Assembly: GCF_037861325.1 (NCBI RefSeq)
Contig: NZ_JAFELW010000001.1
DNA from: Riemerella anatipestifer_F
Lineage (GTDB): Bacteria > Bacteroidota > Bacteroidia > Flavobacteriales > Weeksellaceae
DNA: 64,000 nucleotides
Strand: one strand, 5' to 3'
The notes under the pieces were generated by a model that had not been told where the DNA came from, did not search any database, and worked only from the letters and a program-made list of their open reading frames with translations. Each line of letters starts with the position of its first letter. The first letter of the stretch is position 1. Made by a program: the position numbers and the translations under genes. Of this stretch, positions 33,840 through 42,966 are shown one piece after another.

Positions 33840-34877
33840 TTATACTTTAACTTTTGTTTTATCTACATTCAAAATTTTATAAACCATTTCTTTCAGAAGC
33901 TCAGCATCTGTCATATTTACTGCCCCTAGACCTTTACTTTTCATATCAAATTCTCTAAGAATAGATATAATTCTAGTAGCGTGTTTTAGTGGATAAAGCC
34001 TCGCCGATGTTTCATAATCTTTAATAAAATAAGGATTAACACCCATCTCTGCCGCAATGCTCTGTGGCGACATACCTTTAAGGCTATGAAAAACAATGAG
34101 GTTAGAAAAATAATTATACAAACTACCCAACATCATCACAAACGGATTAGATTTTGGATTTTTACCAATGTAGTAAGCTATTTTCATCGCTTGTTCTTCA
34201 TTCTTTGTTCCTAATGCCTTTTGTAGTTCAAATACATTATAATCTTTACTAATCCCAATATGTTTCTCCACTAGAAGGCTATTAAGTACCTCGCCTTCCT
34301 TTAAAATCAGTTTAAGTTTATTGATTTCATTAGCTATTCTAGAAAGGTCGTTTCCTAGATATTCGGCTAAAATTGTAGGGATATTAGGTTCTGCTTTCAG
34401 CCCTGCTCTAGAAATTTCATCTTGTATAAATTGAGGTAAATTCCAATCTTTGACAGGTTCGCTAGGGAAAAGCATTTTATTCTTAGCCAAAGTTTTAGCA
34501 AACTTTTTCCTAGAATCTACCTTTTTGTGCTTGTGAGCAATTACCAAAATGGTAGACGGCACAGGATGATTAACATAGGCTTCTAGAGCTTCTATCTCTT
34601 TTTCTGTAAGTCTAATATCTTGAGCCTCTTTGAGTACAATAAGCTGTCTGTCGCCCATCATTGGGAACTGCCTTGCTAACGCCAACACTTCCGAATAGGT
34701 AGTATCCTTACCATAAACCACGGTTTGGTTAAACGCTTTTTCGTCTTCCGTAAGGACTTCATTTTCGAAATGTTTTACCGCTACATCTATATAATAAGGC
34801 TCTTCCCCATGAAAAAAATAAATAGGGAGAAGTTCTTTATTTTTAATATTTTTGAGGATTATTTCTAACTCTTTCAT
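33840..34877 (-). CDS. holA: DNA polymerase III subunit delta
   Basis: 345 residues from the ATG at 34875-34877; the longer frame overlaps the divergent gene and has no family match. Seen: Ile-Tyr-Phe-Phe-His-Gly-Glu-Glu-Pro-Tyr-Tyr-Ile-Asp near 18-30 (the Gly-Glu-Glu signature that replaces a P-loop), a wrench-like AAA+ fold and a helical collar domain near 220-340. It opens the sliding clamp in the clamp loader. It is divergent from a small nuclease-like gene, with only four bases between the two start codons. Confidence 0.93.
   Translation of the reverse strand: MKELEIILKNIKNKELLPIYFFHGEEPYYIDVAVKHFENEVLTEDEKAFNQTVVYGKDTTYSEVLALARQFPMMGDRQLIVLKEAQDIRLTEKEIEALEAYVNHPVPSTILVIAHKHKKVDSRKKFAKTLAKNKMLFPSEPVKDWNLPQFIQDEISRAGLKAEPNIPTILAEYLGNDLSRIANEINKLKLILKEGEVLNSLLVEKHIGISKDYNVFELQKALGTKNEEQAMKIAYYIGKNPKSNPFVMMLGSLYNYFSNLIVFHSLKGMSPQSIAAEMGVNPYFIKDYETSARLYPLKHATRIISILREFDMKSKGLGAVNMTDAELLKEMVYKILNVDKTKVKV
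34847..34854 (+). promoter_or_regulatory. Candidate -7 box of the HsdR-N-like gene, inside holA
   Basis: TATTTTTG fits TAnnTTTG, 27 bases before the start codon at 34882 and inside the first codons of holA. No TTG at the best distance. Confidence 0.45.
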
Positions 34878-34881
34878 AAAA

Positions 34882-35319
34882 ATGCAACTTCCAAAACTTA
34901 ATTTTTCGGAAACTTTTGATTTCCAGTTTAGGAAAGACAAAGATACATTTTTTATTTACGATTTACCAAGAAAATCATGGTTAGTGCTTACACCCGAAGA
35001 ATGGGTGCGACAACACTGGATACATTATTTCCACAAGACTAAAGGTTATCATCTTTCCGCCCTTATCACAGAACAAAAACTAGAGCTTAACGGAACAACA
35101 AAACGCCTAGATTTACTAGTTACAGAAAAGGCAAAACCTAAGATTTTAATAGAGTGTAAAGCTCCTTCCGTTCCTCTTACAGAAACCACTTTTGAACAAA
35201 TTGCGAGATATAATAGTATTATAAAATCCCCCGAAATTATTTTAAGTAATGGGATAAAACACATCTACGCCAAATACGAGAATGAAAATTACACATTCTA
35301 CAAGAGAGAGTTATACTAA
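34882..35319 (+). CDS. Type I restriction HsdR N-terminal-like nuclease protein
   Basis: 145 residues from the ATG at 34882. The protein is only the HsdR_N_2 (PF13588) domain: Pro-Arg-Lys-Ser-Trp-Leu-Val-Leu-Thr-Pro-Glu-Glu-Trp-Val-Arg-Gln near 26-41, then Arg-Leu-Asp-Leu-Leu-Val near 72-77 and Leu-Ile-Glu-Cys-Lys-Ala-Pro near 87-93, which form the Asp ... Glu-x-Lys nuclease core. No helicase, methylase or specificity gene is nearby. It is conserved next to holA in Flavobacteria, so it may be a household nuclease rather than a restriction system. Function unknown. Confidence 0.88.
   Translation: MQLPKLNFSETFDFQFRKDKDTFFIYDLPRKSWLVLTPEEWVRQHWIHYFHKTKGYHLSALITEQKLELNGTTKRLDLLVTEKAKPKILIECKAPSVPLTETTFEQIARYNSIIKSPEIILSNGIKHIYAKYENENYTFYKRELY
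34938..34969 (-). promoter_or_regulatory. Promoter of holA, inside the divergent gene
   Basis: On the - strand TTG at 34969-34967, 21 bases, then TATCTTTG at 34945-34938. The start of transcription would be near 34932, a leader of about 54 bases that is antisense to the neighbour's first codons. Confidence 0.65.
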
Positions 35320-35388
35320 TTTCTAAGTGGTCTAGCCTATTTTATCATTGTTAATTGTTAAATTTGCAATTCTTATAATTTTTAGAGT

Positions 35389-37884
35389 ATGAATCCAAAA
35401 CAAGATATAAAAACTCCTAGCAAAACCTTATCCAAAGGGCGTATTGTCATAGGCGTAAGTTTAATTTTAATTTCTGCCATCTTAGTTCTTTCTTTCATTT
35501 CTTATCTAGGAAGTTGGAAATCTGACCAAAGCCAAGCAGGAATGCTTACGGACAAATCTGTAAAGTCTTCTAATTTTATAGGGAAATTTGGAGATTGGCT
35601 AGGGAATCTGTTCATCTTTGAAAGTTTTGGAATAAGTGCCTTTATTATTGCTTTCTTAATCTTTATGCTAGGAACTTTAGTTCTTAAAAAGAAATACTTT
35701 AAACCTTTAAAAGCGTTTTCTCATTCGTTATTTTTTATTTGTTGGTTTCCTATTTTTATTGGAGCTATTACCAAAGGCGAAGGTGTTTTAAGTGGTGTAT
35801 ATGGATTTCAAATATATGATTATCTAAGCGTATTCATCGGAGATTTTGGGCTTTGGCTTATCCTTATTACTAGTATTGCTTTGTACTTTGTTTTGGAGTT
35901 TAATCTTCGTCCAAGCGTTATTAAGGCTAAGTTTGACCATCTTAACGATAAAGCGACTTCTACTTTGGAAAATATTAAAGCTAAAACAGGTTTCCAAGAT
36001 GACGAAGACAATGAAGATACTTCTACCGAGGATATTACAGATTTAGACTCTGATGCAAATAACCTAGTTAAAGAAGAATCCACTAATAATATTATCTCTA
36101 CTCCCAAAATAGAAATTCCTACTAAAAAGGAAAATATCTCCTTTGATAATATCAATTTTGATTTAGAGCCTCAATCTACAGCCGAAATCATTGCGACACC
36201 TAACAAAACTTCTGAAACTAAAAAGGAAAATATTGTAGAAGTTTCTTTAGAATCAATTCCAAAGGAGGAGATTTCAAATAATGATGATATTGATTTCAGT
36301 ATAGAAAAAACTGCTCCTGTAGAAGTTGTAGAAAGTGAAGATATCGCTAGCGAATTAGTAAAAAAACACGGACTGTATGACCATAGGTTAGAATTAGCCA
36401 AATTCCAAATGCCTAGTATTGAGCTACTAGCCGACTATGGCAACGAAGAAATTACCATCAATAAAGAAGAGCTAGAGGAAAACAAAAATAAAATTGTAGG
36501 ACTTCTAAAAAACTTTAATGTAGGTATCGCACAGATAAAAGCAACCATCGGTCCTACCGTTACTCTCTACGAAATAGTACCAGAAGTAGGCACAAGAGTA
36601 GCATCTATCAAAAAACTACAAGACGACATAGCCCTTAACCTTTCGGCTTTGGGGATTCGTATTATTGCACCTATGCCTGGTAAAGGGACAATAGGTATAG
36701 AAGTACCTAGAAAAAATGCGTCTATGGTATCTATGCGTTCAGTAATTGCTTCTCAAAAGTTCCAAACCACAGATATGGATTTACCTATTGTGTTTGGTAA
36801 AACCATCTCCAACGAAGTCTTTATGGCAGATTTAGCCAAAATGCCTCACCTCCTAATGGCAGGAGCTACAGGACAAGGTAAATCCGTAGGAATCAATGCG
36901 ATATTAGCGTCTTTACTTTATAAAAAACACCCTAGCGAACTTAAACTAGTGTTAGTTGACCCTAAAAAAGTGGAGCTTTCGCTTTATTCTAAAATAGAAA
37001 GACACTATTTAGCCAAACTACCTGATACAGAGGAAGCCATTCTTACAGATAATTCTAAGGTTATCAATACACTAAATTCTCTGTGTATTGAGATGGACAA
37101 CAGATACGATTTACTTAAAAATGCTTTCTGTAGAAACCTGAAAGAGTACAATAAAAAATTCACTGAAAGAAAACTAAATCCAGAAAACGGACACCGCTAT
37201 TTACCTTACATTGTTTTGGTAGTAGATGAGTTTGCAGACCTTATTATGACGGCAGGTAAAGAAGTAGAGCATCCTATTGCCCGTTTGGCACAGCTGGCTC
37301 GTGCGGTTGGGATTCATTTGATTATTGCAACCCAAAGACCATCGGTAAATGTTATCACTGGTATGATAAAGGCAAATTTCCCTGCTAGAGTATCTTTCCG
37401 AGTGAATGCAAGTGTGGATTCTAGAACGATATTAGACGCTACTGGTGCCGACCAACTCGTAGGTAAAGGAGATATGCTCTATACCAATGGCAACGATATT
37501 ACGCGTGTACAATGTGCTTTTATAGACACGCCTGAAGTTGAAAAAATAGCAGATTTCATAGGTGAACAAAAAGGCTACCCTGGAGCTTACGAACTACCTG
37601 AATATAGTGGCGAAGACAATGGCGGTTCTAGCAGCGATTTTGACCCTAACGAAAAAGATGCCCTCTTTGAAGAAGCTGCGAGAATTGTGGTTTCTACACA
37701 ACAAGGCTCTACTTCTATGTTACAGAGACAGCTTAAATTAGGATACAACAGAGCAGGGAGAATAGTAGATCAGTTAGAAGCTGCAGGTATTTTAGGTAGC
37801 TTTAATGGTTCTAAAGCGAGGGAAGTTCTTATCCAAGATTTAACATCATTGGAACAGTTTTTGGAATCAATGAGACGAAATTAA
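35389..37884 (+). CDS. ftsK: DNA translocase FtsK
   Basis: 831 residues. Four membrane segments near 22-42, 77-103, 113-133 and 148-170, then an acidic low-complexity linker (about 195-320), then the RecA-like motor with Walker A Gly-Ala-Thr-Gly-Gln-Gly-Lys-Ser near 491-498 and Walker B Val-Val-Asp-Glu-Phe-Ala-Asp near 611-617. The C-terminal gamma winged helix (Gln-Leu-Lys-Leu-Gly-Tyr-Asn-Arg-Ala-Gly-Arg) reads KOPS. It moves chromosome ends to dif at the septum. It precedes lolA by 10 bases. Confidence 0.96.
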   Translation: MNPKQDIKTPSKTLSKGRIVIGVSLILISAILVLSFISYLGSWKSDQSQAGMLTDKSVKSSNFIGKFGDWLGNLFIFESFGISAFIIAFLIFMLGTLVLKKKYFKPLKAFSHSLFFICWFPIFIGAITKGEGVLSGVYGFQIYDYLSVFIGDFGLWLILITSIALYFVLEFNLRPSVIKAKFDHLNDKATSTLENIKAKTGFQDDEDNEDTSTEDITDLDSDANNLVKEESTNNIISTPKIEIPTKKENISFDNINFDLEPQSTAEIIATPNKTSETKKENIVEVSLESIPKEEISNNDDIDFSIEKTAPVEVVESEDIASELVKKHGLYDHRLELAKFQMPSIELLADYGNEEITINKEELEENKNKIVGLLKNFNVGIAQIKATIGPTVTLYEIVPEVGTRVASIKKLQDDIALNLSALGIRIIAPMPGKGTIGIEVPRKNASMVSMRSVIASQKFQTTDMDLPIVFGKTISNEVFMADLAKMPHLLMAGATGQGKSVGINAILASLLYKKHPSELKLVLVDPKKVELSLYSKIERHYLAKLPDTEEAILTDNSKVINTLNSLCIEMDNRYDLLKNAFCRNLKEYNKKFTERKLNPENGHRYLPYIVLVVDEFADLIMTAGKEVEHPIARLAQLARAVGIHLIIATQRPSVNVITGMIKANFPARVSFRVNASVDSRTILDATGADQLVGKGDMLYTNGNDITRVQCAFIDTPEVEKIADFIGEQKGYPGAYELPEYSGEDNGGSSSDFDPNEKDALFEEAARIVVSTQQGSTSMLQRQLKLGYNRAGRIVDQLEAAGILGSFNGSKAREVLIQDLTSLEQFLESMRRN

Positions 37885-37894
37885 AAAACAATCT

Positions 37895-38542
37895 ATGAAA
37901 TCTATACTAAAAAAAACAGGATTAGTCGTTTTATCTCTAGGAGCTATTTCTTACCTATCAGCTCAAAAAATTGATGCAAAGGCAAAGGCTCTTCTAGATG
38001 GTGTATCGGCTAATTATAAATCTAAAAAGAATACCTACTTCAAATTTTTGTACGGCTCTGGCAAGAATAAAGTTCAGAAAGCCGAAACAGGGATTTTCTA
38101 TTCTAATGGTTCTCAATACAAACTAAAAATAATGGGAACTGAGCAGATATTTGACGGAAAGAAAGTCTATAATATCAATGATGAAGGCCAAGAAGTTACC
38201 ATAGCGATGCCTAACAACGATACAACGATGTTTTCCCCTATGAACTATCTAGACGATTACAAAAAAGGCTACGATATTGAGTATCTAGGCAAAAAGAAAA
38301 TCAGTACAGGTAAGGCAGCCGATTTGGTAAGAATGAAACCTACTAAACAAAGTGAAATAAAATATGTTTATCTTTTTGTAGATGCTGGTAAAAAAGAACT
38401 TTTAAAACTAGAACAACAATCCAAGGATAATGATATTGCTGTGATTGATATTAAAGATTTTAAAAGTAACCAAAACTTAAGTGCTGATACTTTTAGTTTT
38501 AATAAATCAAAATATCAAAACTACATCATTACTGAACTATAA
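37895..38542 (+). CDS. lolA: Outer-membrane lipoprotein carrier LolA-like protein
   Basis: 215 residues. Signal peptide (about 1-24, cleavage after Leu-Ser-Ala). The rest is a half-barrel of strands rich in Lys, Tyr and Phe, with the LolA pattern Ser-Asn-Gly-Ser-Gln-Tyr-Lys near 69-75 and Gln-Ile-Phe-Asp-Gly-Lys-Lys-Val-Tyr near 84-92. It ferries lipoproteins through the periplasm. It stands directly after ftsK, a common order in Flavobacteria. The precise cargo path in Bacteroidetes, which lack LolB, is unsure. Confidence 0.9.
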   Translation: MKSILKKTGLVVLSLGAISYLSAQKIDAKAKALLDGVSANYKSKKNTYFKFLYGSGKNKVQKAETGIFYSNGSQYKLKIMGTEQIFDGKKVYNINDEGQEVTIAMPNNDTTMFSPMNYLDDYKKGYDIEYLGKKKISTGKAADLVRMKPTKQSEIKYVYLFVDAGKKELLKLEQQSKDNDIAVIDIKDFKSNQNLSADTFSFNKSKYQNYIITEL

Positions 38543-38553
38543 ATGTTTATCAA

Positions 38554-39309
38554 ATGAAATCTTTAATACTAACATTAGGACTTCTCTCCTCTTTTGCTTT
38601 AGGGCAAAATCATAATTTTAAAAGAGAAATGTTGCCAAATGAAATAGAGGCTCAAAAGCTCAACCGTATTAAAAATGATTTTTATAGAAACAAAGATAGT
38701 TATTACAGCAGAGCTAATACCTATGCCGAGTTGTTTATAAGAGTTCCTAACCCTAATTATAGGAGATACACAATTAACATCTCTGACCAAACTATCGAAA
38801 ATAGGACAGGATACTTTAGATTCTTTGATTTGGAGGCAGGCAGACATCAACTTACGGTACTTAGAAACGGTATTCCTATTTACAAAACTGTAATATTTTT
38901 GAGAAACAATCAGCGTTCTTTACTAGATTTTTATCCTTTTGAAGGTCTATTTCTAGTGGATGAAATCCCTATACAACAGGAATACCCTGAATATCCCGAC
39001 TGGAGACCAAACGGAAATATAATGAACTCTGCCGAGTTTCAACAATTTTTGGAACATTTCAAAAAACAAAGTTTTGATGATAATAAAAAGGAGGTATTCT
39101 TAGTTCAAAGCCAAACTAGCAGCTTCACTTCTCAGCAAGTATTAGAACTCATAAAGACCATGAGTTTTGATAAGGGAAGATTGGAGGTTGCCAAAGCGGC
39201 TTATGCCTATTGCCCTGACCCACAAAACTATTATATAGTTTCAGAAGGATTTTCTTTCAGAAGCTCTAAAACGGAACTTTCTGATTTTATACTAAAGAAT
39301 AGACGCTAA
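38554..39309 (+). CDS. Exported DUF4476 domain protein
   Basis: 251 residues. Signal peptide (about 1-17). A central beta-rich part (60-125) resembles an adhesin-like sandwich with Arg-Tyr-Thr-Ile-Asn-Ile. The C-terminal 90 residues are the DUF4476 domain, a helical unit with Phe-Thr-Ser-Gln-Gln-Val-Leu-Glu-Leu-Ile and Lys-Ala-Ala-Tyr-Ala-Tyr-Cys-Pro-Asp-Pro. Role unknown. Last gene of ftsK-lolA-DUF4476; a terminator follows. Confidence 0.85.
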   Translation: MKSLILTLGLLSSFALGQNHNFKREMLPNEIEAQKLNRIKNDFYRNKDSYYSRANTYAELFIRVPNPNYRRYTINISDQTIENRTGYFRFFDLEAGRHQLTVLRNGIPIYKTVIFLRNNQRSLLDFYPFEGLFLVDEIPIQQEYPEYPDWRPNGNIMNSAEFQQFLEHFKKQSFDDNKKEVFLVQSQTSSFTSQQVLELIKTMSFDKGRLEVAKAAYAYCPDPQNYYIVSEGFSFRSSKTELSDFILKNRR

Positions 39310-39337
39310 AAAATTATTATTAAAAACTATAAAAATT

Positions 39338-39366
39338 GCCACAGAGGTTTTATCTTTGTGGCTTTT
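39338..39366 (+). terminator. Terminator of the ftsK operon with an embedded -7 box
   Basis: GCCACAGAG (39338-39346) pairs with CTTTGTGGC (39354-39362) with one G-T pair, then TTTT. The loop and descending arm hold TATCTTTG (39351-39358), a perfect TAnnTTTG promoter element that points to the LptF/G gene starting at 39394. Confidence 0.75.
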
Positions 39367-39393
39367 AAATTGATTTTGTAATCATAAAAATAT

Positions 39394-40848
39394 ATGCTGA
39401 AAACATTAGACCGCTATATCATTAAAACTTTCTTTGGACCTTTTTTGTTCATTTTCAGCGTATTGTTTTTTATCTTCTTAGTTAATATTGTTTGGATTAA
39501 ACTTTCACAATTTACAGGCAAAGGGCTTTCTCCCTTTGAGATAGCTAAACTTCTATTCTATATGGGAGTGAGTGTGGTTAATATGGTATTGCCTCTTACC
39601 GTGCTACTTTCTTCCATAATGACCTTTGGTGCATTTGGCGAACGCTACGAACTCGCTGCAATGAAAGCGGCAGGTATCTCGTTATTTAGAATTATGCGTC
39701 CGCTCATATTCGTTGTAACGCTACTATCCATCATTTTATTTATCTTTTCTAACAATGTCATTCCAGACTTTAATAGAAAAGCCAAAAATATGCTTTACAA
39801 TATTGCGGTTACTAAACCTGCACTCAACTTTACTGCAGGTCAGTTTATCGGAGCAATACCTGGAGCATCTGTAAAATTTGATAAAATTTCTGGAGAAAAT
39901 GGTGAGAATTTAGAAGGTATTATCATCCACAAAGAAGTAAATGGAAACAATCCACAACAAACTATTATTGCCCCTAAAGGGAAATTTGTACCTGCACAAA
40001 ACAGAAATTATCTAAAACTCATCTTATATAAAGGCTATGTTTATGAAGATGAAAATACTAGCTACAATTATAATGAAAGGGCTAAACAACCTAACAAAAG
40101 TATAAAATTCGATAGTTTAGTAGCCCATTTTGATGTAAGTGAACTTGTAAACAAAGCCATAGAAGACGAAAAAATAACTGATAGTTATCAGTTTCAGACC
40201 TATGTAGAAATCAATAATACCATTGTTCAGCTAGATAAAGAGCAAAAAACAAGATGGGATAATATTAGCAATGAAATGATTTCTCAAAACAATTTCTATG
40301 TTAATTACTTAGATAAATCAAAGAATAAAAAAGCAACACAACCTTTTAAGATTGATACATTAAAGAAAGACAAAAAAGCTGAAATTCTTTATAATGCATA
40401 TCAAAAAATAAATACGCTTAAAGAAGATAAAAAAAGCAATAAAGACCCTGAGTTATATGAAATGCTTAAACAACGTAGCAAGATGATTATGTATCAGCAA
40501 AGGATACTTTCATTCTCCATAACTTGTATTATTTTCTTTTTAATAGGCTCTAGCTTGGGTTCTATCATTAGAAAAGGAGGTATTGGCTTTCCTGTGGTTA
40601 TTGCGATTGTCATATTCATTATTTTTTATGTTCTTAACTTAACCGTTGAAAATCTATCTTGGAAAGGCAAACTCAATCCTTATCTAGCAGCATGGCTACC
40701 CAACTTAATACTAGCTCCTCTAGGTATATGGTTTACCATAAAAGCACTTACAGATTCGCAGATTTTAGATGCTGAAAAATATAAAGCTTTCTTTAAACCT
40801 ATAATACAGAAATTCTCAAAGAATAAAGAACATCAGAGGTATCAATAA
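39394..40848 (+). CDS. LptF/LptG family permease (lipopolysaccharide export)
   Basis: 484 residues. Three N-terminal membrane segments near 12-38, 50-80 and 97-120; a large periplasmic jellyroll-type domain (125-360) with a Lys-rich helical insert; three C-terminal segments near 375-395, 400-420 and 430-455. This is the LptF/G layout that, with LptB, pulls lipopolysaccharide from the inner membrane. Whether it is F or G cannot be told. Its promoter seems to overlap the previous terminator. It is convergent with the Na/Pi gene. Confidence 0.9.
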   Translation: MLKTLDRYIIKTFFGPFLFIFSVLFFIFLVNIVWIKLSQFTGKGLSPFEIAKLLFYMGVSVVNMVLPLTVLLSSIMTFGAFGERYELAAMKAAGISLFRIMRPLIFVVTLLSIILFIFSNNVIPDFNRKAKNMLYNIAVTKPALNFTAGQFIGAIPGASVKFDKISGENGENLEGIIIHKEVNGNNPQQTIIAPKGKFVPAQNRNYLKLILYKGYVYEDENTSYNYNERAKQPNKSIKFDSLVAHFDVSELVNKAIEDEKITDSYQFQTYVEINNTIVQLDKEQKTRWDNISNEMISQNNFYVNYLDKSKNKKATQPFKIDTLKKDKKAEILYNAYQKINTLKEDKKSNKDPELYEMLKQRSKMIMYQQRILSFSITCIIFFLIGSSLGSIIRKGGIGFPVVIAIVIFIIFYVLNLTVENLSWKGKLNPYLAAWLPNLILAPLGIWFTIKALTDSQILDAEKYKAFFKPIIQKFSKNKEHQRYQ

Positions 40849-40860
40849 AAAAATAATTTA

Positions 40861-41787
40861 TTAATCTTTACCTTTAAACAACCACATGTATATTGCTTTT
40901 GAAAAGGTAAGAAAAATCATCGCGATAATAAGATTAAAAATTAAATGAGCTATGGCAATTTTATAGGTTAAATCAACATCAAAACTTCCTATAAAATTAG
41001 CAAACATACCGAAAAAAGGTAAGAATAAAAGCACGCCTATAAAATTAAAATAAAGAGTTGCTTTTGCTGACTTTTTAGCTGCTTCACTCATATTTATTGA
41101 TGCTAATATAGCCGTACTAGAAGTTCCTAAATTAGCCCCTAATAATACTGCTATAGCCCCATCTAAAGTTACTAAACTTTGTGATGCTAGTATAATAACT
41201 AATCCTGTAACCACAGAACTAGATTGTAGTATTGTGGTAAGAATAGCACCTAAAAGAATACCTATGGCTATGCTATCAGAATATTGTAGCATCTCCACAA
41301 AAATAGGAGCTTCTTTTAATGGGGCTATGCTAAAACTTATTAGCTGTAAAGCAAATAAAATAAATCCTAAATAAAATATAGATTTACCTATAAGATTAAT
41401 CTTATTTGGTACAACACTAATTAAAGTTCCTAAAACAATAAGAATACTTCCTAAATCATCTAGTTTTAAGGCTACGAGCCATGCTGTAAAAGTAGTTCCC
41501 ACATTGGTTCCTATAAGAACACCAAAACTGTTATAAAAAGAAATAACACCTGCATCTACTAAAGCTACAATGATGGAGCTGACTGCACTACTAGACTGTA
41601 TGAGAGCTGTAGCTAAAACTCCTACTAGAAAACCATAAAATTTATTCCCTGTTACTTTTGACAGCCATATCTTTAATCGTTCTGCACCTACTTCTTGGAG
41701 TTCTTTAGAAAAACCTTTTAGGCTAAATAAGAATAATACAATTGCAGCCAGTATAGATATTGTTATTTGGAAAAGTTCTCTATTCAT
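40861..41787 (-). CDS. Na/Pi cotransporter family protein
   Basis: 308 residues. It has eight or so membrane segments in two inverted halves, each holding the Gln-Ser-Ser-Ser signature (Leu-Ile-Gln-Ser-Ser-Ser-Ala near 64-70; Leu-Gln-Ser-Ser-Ser-Val near 187-192) of PF02690. The C-terminal PhoU-like domain of the longer NptA proteins is absent. It should import phosphate with sodium. A single gene; 12 bases separate it from the end of the convergent permease and no shared terminator is evident. Confidence 0.9.
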   Translation of the reverse strand: MNRELFQITISILAAIVLFLFSLKGFSKELQEVGAERLKIWLSKVTGNKFYGFLVGVLATALIQSSSAVSSIIVALVDAGVISFYNSFGVLIGTNVGTTFTAWLVALKLDDLGSILIVLGTLISVVPNKINLIGKSIFYLGFILFALQLISFSIAPLKEAPIFVEMLQYSDSIAIGILLGAILTTILQSSSVVTGLVIILASQSLVTLDGAIAVLLGANLGTSSTAILASINMSEAAKKSAKATLYFNFIGVLLFLPFFGMFANFIGSFDVDLTYKIAIAHLIFNLIIAMIFLTFSKAIYMWLFKGKD

Positions 41788-41944
41788 CTAAATCTTTTTA
41801 ATCTTTTCCAAATTTACTATATTATTTTTTTAAGAAAATATTTTGGCAAGAAAATTGATTGCGGTAAATTACTTTTTGCAAAAAGATTCAAAACTAATAA
41901 TCATTTGTAGATTTATTTAGTATTAATTTTAAATTTTATGACAA

Positions 41945-42799
41945 ATGATAACTTTTTCACAAAATCAAAACGAACAAAAAGCTCTAGATGAGCTCTTATT
42001 TGCAAGTAGAAATAAAGCCTATGGAGCCTATTCTCTTAGAGCAGAAGCTGATTATTATCTCAAAAAAGCTTTATTTTCAGGAGTAGCTGTATTTGGAGTT
42101 TTTATTGGGGTTACCTATGCTTATTTGCAAACAAAAAAAGTGCATATTACTACCAATAAAGGCGTAGAAATAGAGATAAAACCTGTTGAGCCTATAAAAA
42201 AAGAAGATAAAAAAATAGTAAAACCCATCGTACCAAAAGTACAATCGGTTAAGAAAGTTGAAAAAACGGTAGAAGTTAAAACAGTGGATACTCGTGTCCC
42301 TACACCTATGGCTAATCCTCCTATAGAAACACCTCTGCCAAGTGTTAAAACTCTACAAACAGCGGCATCTGGTTTAGAGAACAAAGAAGGAACTATATCT
42401 ACCACTAGTATTGTACCTACTAAACCTAACATTGGAAATGGAACAGTTACTAATAATACAACGCCAGAAATAATTAAACCCAATAATGTTATAGAAACCG
42501 TAGTGGACGAAGATGCTGTATTTATGGGAGGTATAGATTCTTTTAGAGCTAAAGTAGGTGAGAATTTTGATTATGAAGCAATGGTTGGAGAGGAAGGTCT
42601 TGTAAAGGCAATGGTAACATTTGTGGTAGAAAAAGATGGTACTATTACCAATGTAAAAGCGGAGGGGCAAAACAATATGTTTAATAAGGAAGCAGAAAAA
42701 GCCATAAAATCTGTCAGAGGTAAATGGACTCCAGCTAAAATTAAAGGAGAGGCAGTGCGTTCTTACTTCAAAATTCCTGTATCTATAAAGTTTGAATGA
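41945..42799 (+). CDS. tonB: Energy transducer TonB
   Basis: 284 residues. A cytoplasmic start with Lys-Ala-Tyr-Gly-Ala-Tyr-Ser-Leu-Arg near 24-32, typical for Bacteroidetes TonB, then one membrane segment near 43-63 and a Lys/Pro/Val/Thr-rich periplasmic stretch (70-190). The C-terminal TonB domain (195-284) has Val-Lys-Ala-Met-Val-Thr-Phe-Val-Val-Glu near 218-227 and ends in Ile-Pro-Val-Ser-Ile-Lys-Phe. It drives outer-membrane receptors. ExbB/D are not beside it here. A second ATG at 41938 is out of frame. Confidence 0.92.
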   Translation: MITFSQNQNEQKALDELLFASRNKAYGAYSLRAEADYYLKKALFSGVAVFGVFIGVTYAYLQTKKVHITTNKGVEIEIKPVEPIKKEDKKIVKPIVPKVQSVKKVEKTVEVKTVDTRVPTPMANPPIETPLPSVKTLQTAASGLENKEGTISTTSIVPTKPNIGNGTVTNNTTPEIIKPNNVIETVVDEDAVFMGGIDSFRAKVGENFDYEAMVGEEGLVKAMVTFVVEKDGTITNVKAEGQNNMFNKEAEKAIKSVRGKWTPAKIKGEAVRSYFKIPVSIKFE

Positions 42800-42825
42800 T
42801 AAATAATTACAATTTTTGACCAATT

Positions 42826-42866
42826 AATTATCCACAATTACCTTAAAATTGTGGATAATTTTTTAT
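42826..42866 (+). terminator. Terminator of tonB
   Basis: AATTATCCACAATT (42826-42839) and its perfect complement (42847-42860) with a 7-base loop, then a T-run. The stem carries TTATCCACA, which equals a DnaA box consensus (TTATNCACA), in both orientations. Confidence 0.88.
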
Positions 42867-42918
42867 AAGTTTAAAGCATTCATTACAAACAAATTAACAT
42901 ATTTTTATATTTTGAAAA

Positions 42919-42949
42919 TTGAGACTGCATTAAAAAAATTGTATTTTTG
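42919..42949 (+). promoter_or_regulatory. Promoter of the parA operon
   Basis: TTG at 42919-42921, 20 bases, TATTTTTG at 42942-42949. Transcription should start near 42955, giving a very short leader before the start codon at 42967. Confidence 0.7.
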
Positions 42950-42966
42950 GGACTTAAATCAAAAAT

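Noticed and set aside
34882..35319. Part of a type I restriction system
   Set aside because: Only the small N-terminal nuclease domain is present and no hsdM, hsdS or helicase is near.
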